A DNA stretch of 64,000 bases from Synechococcus sp. AG-673-F03 (GTDB lineage Bacteria; Cyanobacteriota; Cyanobacteriia; PCC-6307; Cyanobiaceae): NCBI GenBank assembly GCA_003211205.1, contig QCTJ01000001.1, positions 62,001 to 126,000 on the forward strand, in the 5' to 3' direction. Positions 7,775-17,392 of the stretch are shown here, in pieces. Under the pieces are notes generated by a model. The model did not search any database and was not told the origin of the DNA. It saw nothing but the letters and a program-made list of their open reading frames with translations. The first letter of the stretch is position 1; every line of letters begins with the position of its first letter. The translations under genes and the position numbers were made by a program.

Positions 7775-8920
7775 ATGCAACTGTCCGATCGGTTCCTAGA
7801 GCTGGCTCAGCAGCAGCTGCGGTCTCTTGCGGTTGAGACAGCCATGGCGCGTCTTGCCCTGTACGTCACCGATCGGGAACAGGGCTCCACACCGACCCTG
7901 ACGCTTGTGGCTCAGTGGCCTCTCGACTCAGCACTGCCACCAGCCATTGCCGAAGACCCCAGCCTGCGCAGCGTGGCCCAGGAACGTCGCTGGTATCCCT
8001 TACGCCATGAGAACATGCTCCTGGGCGTGCTGCGTGCCGAGCAACAACCGCTGCCAGGCAGGCCCGTCGACCATGACCCTCGCCTGCAGATCTGCGCGGA
8101 AACGCTCGCTTGCATTCTCGGTCTGGAACAAGATCGCCGCAAGCTTCATCACCAGCTTGACGAGCAACGCCAGCAACTGAACCTGGTGGTGCATCAGCTG
8201 CGCAACCCTTTAACAGCTCTGCGCACTTACGCCCAGCTTCTGCTGCGTCGCATCGGCCCAGACGACCAGCAGCGCTCATTGGTGGAAAGCCTGATTCAGG
8301 AACAGGATCAACTGAATCGTTATCTCCAGTCCCTGGACCGGATCGGCCAGGGCGAGCTCAGGTTGGAGTCGGATGCGTCCACACCTCTGCTGCTGCCACC
8401 TGTTCCCGTCGATGCTCCTGATCTGACCGTGGCTGACCTGCTTAATCCTCTGATCCAGAGGGCTTCTGCCACAGCAACCCTGCAAAACAGGCCCTGGCAT
8501 GGCCCTGATGATTGGACTGCCTGGACCCGGGCCGCTCGCCCGGCCGCCGATGCCGTGATGGCTGAAATCGTGGCCAACCTGCTGGAAAACGCCTTCCGTT
8601 ACAGCCCGCCAGGCTGCGCACTGGGCCTGAAGCTTCTGAACCATGCAATCTGCGTCTGGGACGCAGGACCCAGCATTCCCGCCACGGAGCATGAGCTCAT
8701 TTTCCAGCAAGGAGAACGTGGCAGCAGCAGCACCGATCGCCCAGGCTCTGGGCTGGGTCTTGCGCTGGCCCGTCGCCTGGCGGAAAACCGCGGTGGCTCA
8801 CTGAACCTCCACACCGAACCCAAGACGCTGGATGCAGGCCTACCTGCGCAGGGCAATGCCTTTCTGCTCAAGCTGCCGGCAACAGAGCAGGAACAAGCAA
8901 CGCAAAACCCAGCAACGTGA
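7775..8920 (+). CDS. hik2: GAF-domain histidine kinase, Hik2 / chloroplast sensor kinase type
   Basis: A 381-residue soluble sensor kinase. Residues 1-125 form a GAF-like sensor domain. The phosphoacceptor helix carries VVHQLRNPLTALRTYAQLL near residue 139. The ATPase domain has the N box ANLLENAFRYSP near residue 268, the G1 box VWDAGPSIP and the G2 region GSGLGLALARRLAE. The H-box wording and GAF architecture are those of Hik2, the cyanobacterial relative of chloroplast sensor kinase, which links redox state to photosystem gene control. It is not SasA (no KaiB-like domain) or NblS (no membrane part). The last 53 bases overlap the convergent cobS. Confidence 0.75.
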   Translation: MQLSDRFLELAQQQLRSLAVETAMARLALYVTDREQGSTPTLTLVAQWPLDSALPPAIAEDPSLRSVAQERRWYPLRHENMLLGVLRAEQQPLPGRPVDHDPRLQICAETLACILGLEQDRRKLHHQLDEQRQQLNLVVHQLRNPLTALRTYAQLLLRRIGPDDQQRSLVESLIQEQDQLNRYLQSLDRIGQGELRLESDASTPLLLPPVPVDAPDLTVADLLNPLIQRASATATLQNRPWHGPDDWTAWTRAARPAADAVMAEIVANLLENAFRYSPPGCALGLKLLNHAICVWDAGPSIPATEHELIFQQGERGSSSTDRPGSGLGLALARRLAENRGGSLNLHTEPKTLDAGLPAQGNAFLLKLPATEQEQATQNPAT

Positions 8921-9683
8921 GCGTTTCGCAAATCATCAACGTGGCGCCATAGCTATCACCGGTATGCCCTCCCAGACGCCGGCCCAACCACTCAGCCGGG
9001 AACAGAGCCGCAGAGGTCCCAAGCAACGCAACAGCCGCCCACGCGATGAGTAGCCGAGGCTCTACCCCCCCCACCATCAGGCCTGTGGCAAGCAACAGCA
9101 ACAGGGTCGGGTTGCCTTCACGCCAACCACACCAGTTACTGCGATGGAAAGCGGCAGTCCCCGTGTGCTGCTGGCGCAGATAACAGAAGCGGCCCATGGC
9201 CCACAGCGGCGAGACCCTCGCGAAAATCGCGGAGACCACCAAGGCCGCCGGAGCGAACCCACCCAGTTGAACCAGCGCTGAAAACTGAAGCAGCAGCACG
9301 ATGAACGCTGCTTGAACCCCACTGGCCCCGACACGGCTGTCATCCATGGCCTCGAGACAACGACTGCTCCCTGCAGCCAAACCGTCGGCCGTGTCCATCA
9401 GTCCATCTAGATGGAGTCCACCTGTGAGCCAGAGACCAAGAGCCAGTCCCGCAGGGGCAATCGCCACAGGTGGCCAGTTCAGAGCACTGAGCAGCAGCCA
9501 GAGGACTGCCACCAGCCCACCGATCACGGCTCCGATCCAGGGAGCAAAACGGGCAATGCGCTCAAAACGGGGTTCGGGCCATGGCCAGCCGGGGAGCACT
9601 GAATAAAACACCCAGGCACCGGCCAGATCACGCAACCAAGGGGGAGAGGCAGACCGCAGAGCAGCGCAGATCACGGAGTTCAC
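8868..9683 (-). CDS. cobS: Cobalamin synthase (adenosylcobinamide-GDP ribazoletransferase)
   Basis: About 271 residues with six or seven hydrophobic helices and the CobS signature [19 protein letters not shown] near residue 87. A second conserved stretch, [12 protein letters not shown], lies near the C-terminus. The enzyme joins adenosylcobinamide-GDP with the lower-ligand nucleoside at the membrane. The start is GTG at 9683. Its 3' end overlaps the kinase gene by 53 bases. The gene is divergent from tgt with only about 35 bases between starts. No cobalamin riboswitch is apparent. Confidence 0.93.
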   Translation of the reverse strand: MNSVICAALRSASPPWLRDLAGAWVFYSVLPGWPWPEPRFERIARFAPWIGAVIGGLVAVLWLLLSALNWPPVAIAPAGLALGLWLTGGLHLDGLMDTADGLAAGSSRCLEAMDDSRVGASGVQAAFIVLLLQFSALVQLGGFAPAALVVSAIFARVSPLWAMGRFCYLRQQHTGTAAFHRSNWCGWREGNPTLLLLLATGLMVGGVEPRLLIAWAAVALLGTSAALFPAEWLGRRLGGHTGDSYGATLMICETLTLLGFALLVPALLPAA

Positions 9684-9717
9684 TCACCGTAGGGTCAGAG
9701 GTCGGGCGGAGGTGCGA

Positions 9718-10836
9718 GTGTTCGACTTCAAGATCAACGCTCACTGTTCGCGCACGGAAGCGCGCTGTGCAACCTTCTCAACCCCGCATGGGGTTGTCGA
9801 TACGCCGCGGTTCATGCCGGTGGGGACCCTGGCCACCGTGAAGGGGGTCAGCACGGACCAGTTGGCAACCACCGGTGCCCAGATGGTGTTGTCGAACACT
9901 TACCACCTGCATCTGCAACCGGGCGAGGCGGTTGTGGAAGCCGCAGGCGGACTGCATCGGTTCATGGGCTGGAACGGACCGATGCTGACCGATTCCGGTG
10001 GATTTCAGGTCTTCAGTCTTGGCGATCTCAATCGCATCGATGACCAAGGCGTGGATTTCCGCAATCCACGCAACGGCAGCCGCATCCTGCTCACCCCGGA
10101 GCGATCGATGGAAATTCAGATGGCACTCGGGGCGGACGTGGCCATGGCCTTCGATCAATGCCCCCCCTATCCGGCAACCGAGAACGATGTGAAGGAGGCC
10201 AGTCGTCGAACCCATGCCTGGCTGGAGCGCTGCGTGAGCGCCCATCAGAAGCCCGACCAGGCCCTGTTCGGCATTGTGCAAGGAGGATGTTTCCCACACC
10301 TGCGCGATGCCAGCGCCAGGGCGGTCGCCGGCTTCGATCTGCCGGGAATTGCCATCGGCGGAGTCAGCGTGGGAGAGCCGGTGGACGACATGCATCGGAT
10401 CGTGCGCCAGGTCACTCCCCTGCTGCCGAATGATCGACCTCGTTATCTGATGGGGATCGGAACGCTGAGGGAAATGAGCATTGCCGTCGCCAACGGCATC
10501 GATCTGTTCGACTGCGTCTTGCCGACACGGCTTGGCCGGCACGGCACAGCCCTGGTAAGTGGCGAACGCTGGAATCTGCGCAACGCCCGTTTCCGCCACG
10601 ACCACACGCCGCTGGACCCGAGCTGCCCCTGTCAGGCCTGCCGTCAACACAGCCGCTCCTATCTGCACCATCTGATCCGCAGTGATGAGCTGCTGGGGCT
10701 CACCCTGCTCAGCCTGCACAACCTCACGCATCTGATCCGCTTCACCACCGCCATGGGCCAGGCGATCAAGGACGGCTGTTTTTCAGAGGATTTCGCTCCC
10801 TGGGAAGAGGACTCCCCGGCTCATCACACGTGGTAG
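9718..10836 (+). CDS. tgt: tRNA-guanine transglycosylase
   Basis: The 372-residue enzyme exchanges guanine 34 for the queuosine precursor in GUN-anticodon tRNAs. Visible family features are the substrate loop [11 protein letters not shown] near residue 94, AFDQCPPYP, the GIVQGG block, the catalytic DCVLPTR near residue 264 and the zinc site CPCQAC plus a downstream histidine. GTG at 9718 is chosen because GGAGG sits at 9708-9712, five bases before it. The GTG at 9712 would overlap that ribosome binding site. psbK follows 29 bases later, a linkage familiar in cyanobacteria. Confidence 0.97.
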   Translation: MFDFKINAHCSRTEARCATFSTPHGVVDTPRFMPVGTLATVKGVSTDQLATTGAQMVLSNTYHLHLQPGEAVVEAAGGLHRFMGWNGPMLTDSGGFQVFSLGDLNRIDDQGVDFRNPRNGSRILLTPERSMEIQMALGADVAMAFDQCPPYPATENDVKEASRRTHAWLERCVSAHQKPDQALFGIVQGGCFPHLRDASARAVAGFDLPGIAIGGVSVGEPVDDMHRIVRQVTPLLPNDRPRYLMGIGTLREMSIAVANGIDLFDCVLPTRLGRHGTALVSGERWNLRNARFRHDHTPLDPSCPCQACRQHSRSYLHHLIRSDELLGLTLLSLHNLTHLIRFTTAMGQAIKDGCFSEDFAPWEEDSPAHHTW

Positions 10837-10865
10837 CGTCCGCTCATTGACCGTTTTCCGCCGGG

Positions 10866-11009
10866 ATGGCTGCTTTCTCACTTGATCTGCTGGCCCAACT
10901 TCCAGAGGCCTATCAGGCTTTCGGTCCGCTGATCGACATCCTCCCGATCATTCCTCTGTTTTTCCTGTTGCTGGCCTTCGTCTGGCAGGCCTCTGTCGGT
11001 TTCCGCTGA
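10866..11009 (+). CDS. psbK: Photosystem II reaction center protein K
   Basis: A short gene of 47 codons and a stop, starting ATG GCT GCT. The mature part reads [19 protein letters not shown] followed by a hydrophobic helix ending [11 protein letters not shown], which is diagnostic for PsbK. The first residues are the short propeptide normally removed. PsbK is a single-helix subunit at the CP43 side of photosystem II. It lies 29 bases after tgt and is probably cotranscribed. The convergent glycosyltransferase gene ends five bases downstream. Confidence 0.97.
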   Translation: MAAFSLDLLAQLPEAYQAFGPLIDILPIIPLFFLLLAFVWQASVGFR

Positions 11010-11014
11010 AACGT

Positions 11015-11761
11015 TCAGCGCTGTCGCTTGCCGCCAGTCAGAACCGACCAGGCGAATTGAGGCAGGGCGAGATAGCGCTTCCAGCGGCTTGGATCCTGCA
11101 ACAGTCTGTAAAGCCACTCCAGCTGCAAACGACTGGTCCAGCCCGGGGCACGTTGCTTCAAACCTGACCAGACATCGAAGCTGCCGCCGACTCCCATCCA
11201 AAGGCCTGGCAACTGGTTACGCATTCTCTGAATCCAGATCTCCTGCAGGGGCACCCCAAGTGCCACAAGCACCAGATCAGGGCTGAGTCGGCGCAACCTT
11301 GTTTCAAACTCCGGCCAGGCGCTGGCGTCCTGATATCCGTGCTCTGCGAAGACCAGCTGCAGTTCTGGACTCTGCTGAGCAAGGCGGGCACACAGCCTGT
11401 CCATCACTTCAGGCGACGCCCCAACCAGTGCGACGCGCCACCCATGGGCTTCGGCGTAGTTGAGCAACGACCAGGCCAGCTCGATTCCTGGACTGCGTTT
11501 CACCTTGATGCCCTGGCGAGCGAGAGCCCAGACCACCCCTGCCCCATCAGGAACGACAAGATCCGCGGCGCGGATCACTGCACCCAGATCGATATTGCGG
11601 CGCGCAAGCATCGTCATCTCTGCATTCAGCGTGACGATCTGACCTCCACCCTCCGCATGCAGGCCGATGGCTGCGGAAGTGACATCCCTGCAGACATCAA
11701 CGGGGATATCAAGCACATGGCAACGACGTTGATCGCGCGGACCCGTTGTCAGTGCTTCCAT
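11015..11761 (-). CDS. WecB/TagA/CpsF family glycosyltransferase
   Basis: About 248 residues of the WecB/TagA/CpsF family, which transfers N-acetylmannosamine-type sugars to lipid carriers in surface polysaccharide synthesis. Diagnostic stretches are VTLNAEMTMLAR near residue 42, VVPDGAGVVWALARQ near residue 68, LVGASPEVMDRL, LVALGVPLQEIWI and GVGGSFDVWSG. ATG at 11761 is chosen because the family core starts soon after. An upstream in-frame codon at 11812 would overlap the divergent neighbour. The donor and acceptor cannot be predicted. Confidence 0.88.
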   Translation of the reverse strand: MEALTTGPRDQRRCHVLDIPVDVCRDVTSAAIGLHAEGGGQIVTLNAEMTMLARRNIDLGAVIRAADLVVPDGAGVVWALARQGIKVKRSPGIELAWSLLNYAEAHGWRVALVGASPEVMDRLCARLAQQSPELQLVFAEHGYQDASAWPEFETRLRRLSPDLVLVALGVPLQEIWIQRMRNQLPGLWMGVGGSFDVWSGLKQRAPGWTSRLQLEWLYRLLQDPSRWKRYLALPQFAWSVLTGGKRQR

Positions 11762-11810
11762 CCGCGTGTCCGCTGCACGAGAGAATCTAGATCCGGTCGC
11801 GTTAACCACC

Positions 11811-14800
11811 ATGGTTATGCCGCACCCGACCCGTGAAGAGGATCAGCTGCGGGCGCAACGACTGAAACAGCTCGACCGCTCCATCGAGCGGGTGGTGCTG
11901 CAGCGACAGAACCCGATCAGTGGGCTGCTGCCTGCCAGCACGGCCCACACCGTGCATGGCAATTACGGTGACGCCTGGGTTCGCGACTGCATTTATTCAA
12001 TCCAGTGCGTCTGGGGTCTGGCGATTGCCCACCGGCGCCAACAAGGGAGCTCTCAACGTTGCTGGGAGCTTGAACAGCGCGTCATCGACCTGATGCGCGG
12101 AGTGCTGAACGCCATGATGCGTCAGGCCAAAAAAGTGGAGCGCTTTAAAAGCAGCCTCGATCCGCTGGATGCTCTGCATGCGAAATACGACAGTGCCAGC
12201 GGATCCCCGGTCGTTCCTGATGATGGATGGGGGCATCTGCAGCTGGATGCCACATCACTATTTCTGTTGCAGCTGGCCCAACTGAGCTCCAGCGGTCTGG
12301 CGGTCATCCATAACCGCCACGAAGCCTCCTTTATCCAAAACCTGGTGTACTACGTGGCCAGGGCCTACCGCGTTGCCGATTACGGGATCTGGGAGCGGGG
12401 CGACAAGGGCAATCACGGCCTGCCCGAACGCAACGCCAGTTCGATCGGCATGGCCAAAGCCGCACTGGAAGCACTGGACGGAGTTGACCTCTGCGCGTCC
12501 CACGGAGACGGGAGCATGCAGGTGCTGATTCCCCACGGTGCTGTAGTGCGCCTAAGGCGAGCCCTGACGGGACTGTTGCCGCGGGAGTCAGCCAGCAAAG
12601 AAGTCGACAGCGCCTGCCTCTCGGTGATCGGCTACCCCGCCTGGGCGGTGGAGGATCGGGCGCTGGTGGAGCGCACCAATAGGCGGATCAGGCGCGAGCT
12701 GGGAGGTCCCTATGGCTACAAACGCTTTCGCAGGGATGGTCATCAAACGGTGGTGGAAGACATCACCCGGCTGCACTACGAGCGTGAAGAACTGGCCACT
12801 TTTGAAGGAATCGAATCGGAATGGCCACTGTTCCTCGCCTACGAATTGGTCACTGCCTGCTTCGAGCAGCGCTGGGATGAGGCCAACCTCTGGCGCGAAC
12901 GTCTGCAGGCACTGCAGGTGGAACGTGATGGAGAACGACTGTTCCCGGAGCTCTACCTCGTGCCCGCTGAACAACTGGAGCTGGAACGGCGTGCACCCGG
13001 GAGTCAGCGTCGCATCGCCAACGAGAACGTGCCGTTGCTCTGGACCCAGAGCCTCGCCTGGATTGGAGAGATGCTGCTGGATGGACTGATCAAGGCGGAG
13101 GATCTTGACCCCTGCGGACGGCGACTGCCCGCCACGCTGGGGGCCGACACAGTGTTGGTGTCGCTGGTTCCCGCAACTGATGCCGTTGCGCGACAACTGC
13201 AGAAGCTCGGGTTGCCGGTCAGTGACCCTGAAGCAGCTGACCTACCGGTGCTGGCATCTGAGGCTCTACGGGAACGATTAGGCAAGGTTGGCGCCGACGA
13301 CGCCCTTGGTCTCAGCGGCCACCCACCCCTGCGACCGGAGACGGCGGTGACGGCTCGCCTCTATCGCCAAGGCGAACAACAACTGGCTTTTCTGCCGGCA
13401 GTGCTGGAGGAGGGCACGTTCTTTCTCAGCCATGACCCGCAACAGCTGGTCGAAAGCATCGTCAACGAGCTGCATCTGCTCCAACGGCATTGGCAGGGCC
13501 AGGGAGCACCCCTGCTGCTGATCCCCGTGCAAGCCGCTCTGCTGGAAAGACACGAAACGCTTCTGCTGGAACTCACCCAACGCCTGCAAAGCGGGAGCGT
13601 CGAAGACGTTGCTGTGGATTTCGCTGATCTTCAGACCCTGGCTAGCAAAGCCCAATGGTTAATAATCCCGGATGAGCGAGAGGACATGACAGAGCCTCAC
13701 AAGCCAGAACAAGCAGCTGAACTGCTGCAGGCCTCTACAGACCTGAGTGACCTCACAGCAGCCGAGGAGCAGGAACTGGATGACATTCCCCTGGAAGGGC
13801 TACGCCAGAGGCTGTGGAGCAGCCATTCGCTACGGGAGCAATCGGAAGTTCTGGAGCTGTTGACGCAACGACTTGGTCAGCAGGCCATCCTCAGCGGACC
13901 CAAGGGCACTCCAGTTGAGCTGTCCACCCTGCTGCAGGAGATCTATCGCCGCGGCCTCAGCCAGGAGGACTGGAACGTGGCCAGGCGCTGCGCCGGGGCC
14001 ATGGGTCTGGTTCATCCTCAGCTGGAAGATGCACTCACGGACCTGCTGAGCCGCCAGAAACAGGTCGTGATCGGCCGCAACTACAGCAGCGACTCCCGGC
14101 TGACCAGTCCTGTCTCCAGCCAATCGATCGCAGCACTGATCGACCGCACCTGCGGCAGTGACGGACGCGAACGAATGCTCCAGCAGGAGTTGTTGTTGGC
14201 ACTGGACGGGATCGCCAGGCGCGAACCGGGCATGATCCGAGGCTCTCTGACCTTCCAGCTCGGGCAGCTGCTGCTACTGCTGACGTCAGAGCTGGCCGCC
14301 GAGCAACAGTGCAGTCAGGACGAAGCCTTTGAGGCCCTGTGCGATGAACCTCCTCACCGCATCAGCCTGCGCCTGCGCACGGTGCTGGCCGATGTTGACC
14401 ATGCCAGAGCCGCCCTGCAACGTCGGGAACAGTTGCACCTGAGCGGCAAGGTGCAATGGAACATCCCCGAACCCCTGGATGAAAGCCCCAGCGGTAGCGA
14501 CTGGCTGCAACACCGGATCCGCCTGGGCTCACTGCAGCAGGTGCCCAAAGAGTTTTATGCAGGGATCTGGTCACTGCTGCACCACTGCCGTGGGCTTGTG
14601 ATCGGCGACAAACTGGAGCGCCGCAACCGTCTGACCAGCGCGCTGGTTCGCGAAAAAACCCCGGGCGAACGCAACTTCGCCATTCAAGTGGAGCATCTGC
14701 TCAGTCGCATTGGAGCCCCGGAATATCGGCAGCTCTGCACTGAAAGCCTGCTCTCGCTGATGGCCTTTGCTACCACCAATCCTGACATGCGCTTCGACGA

Positions 14801-14999
14801 CGACATCGCTCTTGATGTGGTCATCGGCCACGCCGTGAGAGTGGGCTGGAGGAATCGTCATCCGGAGCAGAACACCGTGGACTATGCCCAGCACAAAGCC
14901 GCTGCCTGGGATCAGTTCTACCGGTCATCTCCTGCCGAATGCAGGCAGTGGCAGATCGAAGCCCTAAGGGAACTCGCGGATCAGGAAGGACTGCGCTGA
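11811..14999 (+). CDS. Full-length phosphorylase kinase alpha/beta-like GH15 protein
   Basis: A 1062-residue protein. Residues 1-420 match the glycoside hydrolase 15 domain of eukaryotic phosphorylase kinase alpha/beta subunits (LLPASTAHTVHGNYGDAWVR near residue 40, WGHLQLDATS, GIWERGDK near residue 194 with the presumed general acid, ASSIGMAKAALEAL). From about residue 600 on it continues with the later PhK regions (LLQEIYRRGL, RQKQVVIGRNY, QQELLLALDGIARREP, PKEFYAGIWSLLHH, RLGSLQQV). The colinear match runs beyond the GH15 domain. No kinase catalytic subunit is nearby. Its role is unknown; binding or hydrolysis of a glucan is possible. The start is ATG at 11811; a GTG at 11766 would overlap the divergent gene. 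Confidence 0.88.
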   Translation: MVMPHPTREEDQLRAQRLKQLDRSIERVVLQRQNPISGLLPASTAHTVHGNYGDAWVRDCIYSIQCVWGLAIAHRRQQGSSQRCWELEQRVIDLMRGVLNAMMRQAKKVERFKSSLDPLDALHAKYDSASGSPVVPDDGWGHLQLDATSLFLLQLAQLSSSGLAVIHNRHEASFIQNLVYYVARAYRVADYGIWERGDKGNHGLPERNASSIGMAKAALEALDGVDLCASHGDGSMQVLIPHGAVVRLRRALTGLLPRESASKEVDSACLSVIGYPAWAVEDRALVERTNRRIRRELGGPYGYKRFRRDGHQTVVEDITRLHYEREELATFEGIESEWPLFLAYELVTACFEQRWDEANLWRERLQALQVERDGERLFPELYLVPAEQLELERRAPGSQRRIANENVPLLWTQSLAWIGEMLLDGLIKAEDLDPCGRRLPATLGADTVLVSLVPATDAVARQLQKLGLPVSDPEAADLPVLASEALRERLGKVGADDALGLSGHPPLRPETAVTARLYRQGEQQLAFLPAVLEEGTFFLSHDPQQLVESIVNELHLLQRHWQGQGAPLLLIPVQAALLERHETLLLELTQRLQSGSVEDVAVDFADLQTLASKAQWLIIPDEREDMTEPHKPEQAAELLQASTDLSDLTAAEEQELDDIPLEGLRQRLWSSHSLREQSEVLELLTQRLGQQAILSGPKGTPVELSTLLQEIYRRGLSQEDWNVARRCAGAMGLVHPQLEDALTDLLSRQKQVVIGRNYSSDSRLTSPVSSQSIAALIDRTCGSDGRERMLQQELLLALDGIARREPGMIRGSLTFQLGQLLLLLTSELAAEQQCSQDEAFEALCDEPPHRISLRLRTVLADVDHARAALQRREQLHLSGKVQWNIPEPLDESPSGSDWLQHRIRLGSLQQVPKEFYAGIWSLLHHCRGLVIGDKLERRNRLTSALVREKTPGERNFAIQVEHLLSRIGAPEYRQLCTESLLSLMAFATTNPDMRFDDDIALDVVIGHAVRVGWRNRHPEQNTVDYAQHKAAAWDQFYRSSPAECRQWQIEALRELADQEGLR

Positions 15000-15005
15000 T
15001 CCCGA

Positions 15006-16010
15006 TCAGATGGGAGTCTCGATCGGAACACCAACGCCGGGCTGCTCCACAGCCTGTTCAATCAGATCAGCCAGACGCAGGGCTCTCGAAGCCTGCTGAC
15101 CATCGACTGCTGGAGTCTCCCGTCCGCGAACACATTGCAGAAAGTGTTCGAGCTCGGCATACAGAGGCTCGATCGAGGTGGTGCTCACCTCCTCAATGAA
15201 GCCGTCGTTGCGATAGAGCAACTCTCCGTGATCCGCGGAGTACCACTCGTGGGCTCGGCGGTGGATGTGCAGGTTGTGATTGAGAAAGTCGGTTTCAACA
15301 AGACTGGCCCGGCAATGCGCACTGAGCGTCCGGATCTTGCGATGACTCATCTTGCTGGCCGTGAGACTGGCCACCACGCCGTTTTCAAAGCCGAGCGTGG
15401 CGTTCACGTAATCGATCGGGCCGTCCGAGCTGCGACCACCCGCCGCCGCCAGTTGCACCACCGAGGAACTGGCCAGCTCCAGCACCAGATCCAGATCGTG
15501 AATCATCAAATCAAGCACCACGGACACATCGTTGGCCCGATCGGCATGGGGGCTGTGACGCCGGGCTTCGAGCACCACCACCTCTTCGTTGGCCACCACC
15601 TTGGTGAGCTCACGGAAGGCGGGATTGAAGCGTTCGATATGGCCCACCTGAAGCAAGCGGCCCACTCGGCTGGCGGCATCAATCAGGGCAGCGGCCTCCT
15701 CCTGACTGGCTGCGATCGGCTTCTCAATTAGCACGTGGGAACCCGCCTCAAGGCAAGCCAGACCGACGGAGTGATGCAGGAGGGTTGGCACCGCGATACA
15801 GACCGCCTCAACCTCCTCGAGCATGGTGCGGTAATCAGAGAACCAGCGACATCCAAACTGCTCGGTGGCCAGAGCCCCACGTTGAGCGTCAAGGTCGGCT
15901 ACACCAACCAGATCCGCGTCCTTGAGCAGGCTGAGCACGCGCGCGTGATGCCAACCCATGTTGCCGATCCCGATCACGCCGACCTTCACCGGAACCATGG
16001 CGTCGGTCAT
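15006..16010 (-). CDS. Gfo/Idh/MocA family oxidoreductase
   Basis: A 334-residue NAD(P)-dependent dehydrogenase of the Gfo/Idh/MocA superfamily. It has an N-terminal Rossmann motif (GVIGIGNMGWHHA near residue 10), the EKP signature in LIEKPIAASQEEA near residue 94, GHIERFNPAF near residue 122 and the DLMIHDLDLVLEL substrate region near residue 167. Family members act on sugars and cyclitols, often nucleotide-linked. The exact substrate is not predictable. It converges with the PhK-like gene across six bases. Proximity to a WecB-type transferase suggests carbohydrate metabolism, as inference. Confidence 0.88.
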   Translation of the reverse strand: MTDAMVPVKVGVIGIGNMGWHHARVLSLLKDADLVGVADLDAQRGALATEQFGCRWFSDYRTMLEEVEAVCIAVPTLLHHSVGLACLEAGSHVLIEKPIAASQEEAAALIDAASRVGRLLQVGHIERFNPAFRELTKVVANEEVVVLEARRHSPHADRANDVSVVLDLMIHDLDLVLELASSSVVQLAAAGGRSSDGPIDYVNATLGFENGVVASLTASKMSHRKIRTLSAHCRASLVETDFLNHNLHIHRRAHEWYSADHGELLYRNDGFIEEVSTTSIEPLYAELEHFLQCVRGRETPAVDGQQASRALRLADLIEQAVEQPGVGVPIETPI

Positions 16011-16065
16011 CAGTGGGACTGCACGAACCGGCTGATTATCGGTGATCAGTGCAATGGGGAGTGAA

Positions 16066-17379
16066 TTACATCAATCCCTGGTCCGGATTGTCGGGGTCAA
16101 TCGGCGAATCCGGCTCCTCAATGAGGACCAAAAGCACCCTCACAATGCGGGGGCCAGCCATGGCAACAATCTCGAACTGGATGTTGTGATGGCGCAATGC
16201 TTCGCCCGGTGAAGGGATGTGCTGGAGCCGTTCCAGCAGGAAGCCAGCCAAGGTGTGATGGTCACTCGCTTCCGGGAGATCCAGCTGCAGCTGGCGATTC
16301 AGCTCAACAATCTCCAGATCTCCGGCAACAAGCCAGGTTCCCGTCTGGCCCTCCATCGGCACCAGGTCTGGTTCATCGGTTTCATCGTCAGGTTCATCGC
16401 CAACGATTTCTCCGGTGAGGTCTGCTGCGGTCACCAGGCCCTCCGTTCCTCCATGTTCATCGACCACCAGCAGCAGCGGGTTACCCGAGCGGATGATGGC
16501 CAGCAGATCAGCAAGGTTGCTGGTTTCCGGCACCGTCTGCGCAGGCATCAGGTATGGCTCAAGCCAGGAGTCTTCGCGCAGCTCCCCTCGAGCGATCGGC
16601 TCGGCAAGACGCCGCAGATCAAGAACTCCCCTCACATCATCCAACGACTGACCGATCACGGGGAAGCGCGCATGGCGGGTGCGATGCACCGCCTCCATCA
16701 GCTCCGCGAAACGCACCTCAACGGGGAGGGTGACCATGCCGGATCGCGGCACCATCACCTCACGGACTTGAGTGTCGTGCAGAGCGAACACACCCTCGAG
16801 GATGTTGCGTTCATCGGGTTTGAGACCCGTCACCGCGCCACTCTCGATCAGGGTCTCCAGCTCGCCGGCCGTGAGGGCAGGAACTGGTGCATCCCAGCGC
16901 TGGGTGAGCCCTACGAATCGCAGCAACAGCGAAGCCAGGCTGTCGAGTGCCGACAACAGTGGACTCAGCACCCGGATCGCGCCCTCGAGCACAGGTCCAA
17001 GCTGCAAGGCAGCAAACTCGGGACGGCTGAGCACCCAGGCCCGTGGAAGCAAGCCGGCAACCAGGGTGGCCAGCACGACCAGAAGCAAAAACCAGGCGAG
17101 ATCCCACCAGCGGCCAGCGGGCACCTCCAAGGGCCACCAGCGATGACCGAATCCACGACCGATCCAGCCCAGGGCTACCAGCGACAGGCAAGCCCCGAAC
17201 TGTGTCATCAGCAGAGCAATGCGCAGATGCCGCTGCAGTCGCTGCACCGACTGGGCACCAGGGCGGCCCTCCTCGCTGAGAGCCTGCACCTGACTTGGCC
17301 TGAGCCGCAGGAGAGCCACCTCAGCAGCTGAAAACAGAGCCGGAAGAACCAGCAGCGCGATCAGCAGCAGGGTGCGCAT
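16066..17379 (-). CDS. CNNM/CorC (hemolysin C) family protein with DUF21 and CBS domains
   Basis: About 437 residues. The N-terminal DUF21 membrane domain (about residues 1-170, four helices, opening RTLLLIALLVLPALFSAAEV) is followed by a CBS pair (REVMVPRSGMVTLP near residue 206, then LVVDEHGGTEGLVTAADL near residue 300). A C-terminal CorC/HlyC domain (HTLAGFLLERLQHIPSPGE) completes it. The family is linked to magnesium or cobalt efflux across the inner membrane. ATG at 17379 is preferred to TTG at 17388. It lies 13 bases downstream of the tRNA, same strand. Confidence 0.92.
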   Translation of the reverse strand: MRTLLLIALLVLPALFSAAEVALLRLRPSQVQALSEEGRPGAQSVQRLQRHLRIALLMTQFGACLSLVALGWIGRGFGHRWWPLEVPAGRWWDLAWFLLLVVLATLVAGLLPRAWVLSRPEFAALQLGPVLEGAIRVLSPLLSALDSLASLLLRFVGLTQRWDAPVPALTAGELETLIESGAVTGLKPDERNILEGVFALHDTQVREVMVPRSGMVTLPVEVRFAELMEAVHRTRHARFPVIGQSLDDVRGVLDLRRLAEPIARGELREDSWLEPYLMPAQTVPETSNLADLLAIIRSGNPLLLVVDEHGGTEGLVTAADLTGEIVGDEPDDETDEPDLVPMEGQTGTWLVAGDLEIVELNRQLQLDLPEASDHHTLAGFLLERLQHIPSPGEALRHHNIQFEIVAMAGPRIVRVLLVLIEEPDSPIDPDNPDQGLM

Positions 17380-17392
17380 TGGAACCAAACGA

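Noticed and set aside
9660-9720. Cobalamin riboswitch before cobS
   Set aside because: Only about 35 bases separate the cobS and tgt starts, too few for that riboswitch.
9778-10731. 317-codon minus-strand frame
   Set aside because: It lies entirely antisense to tgt, which has all catalytic and zinc motifs.
16219-17331. 370-codon plus-strand frame
   Set aside because: It is antisense to the CorC/CNNM gene and has a Gln/Arg/His-rich composition typical of shadow frames.
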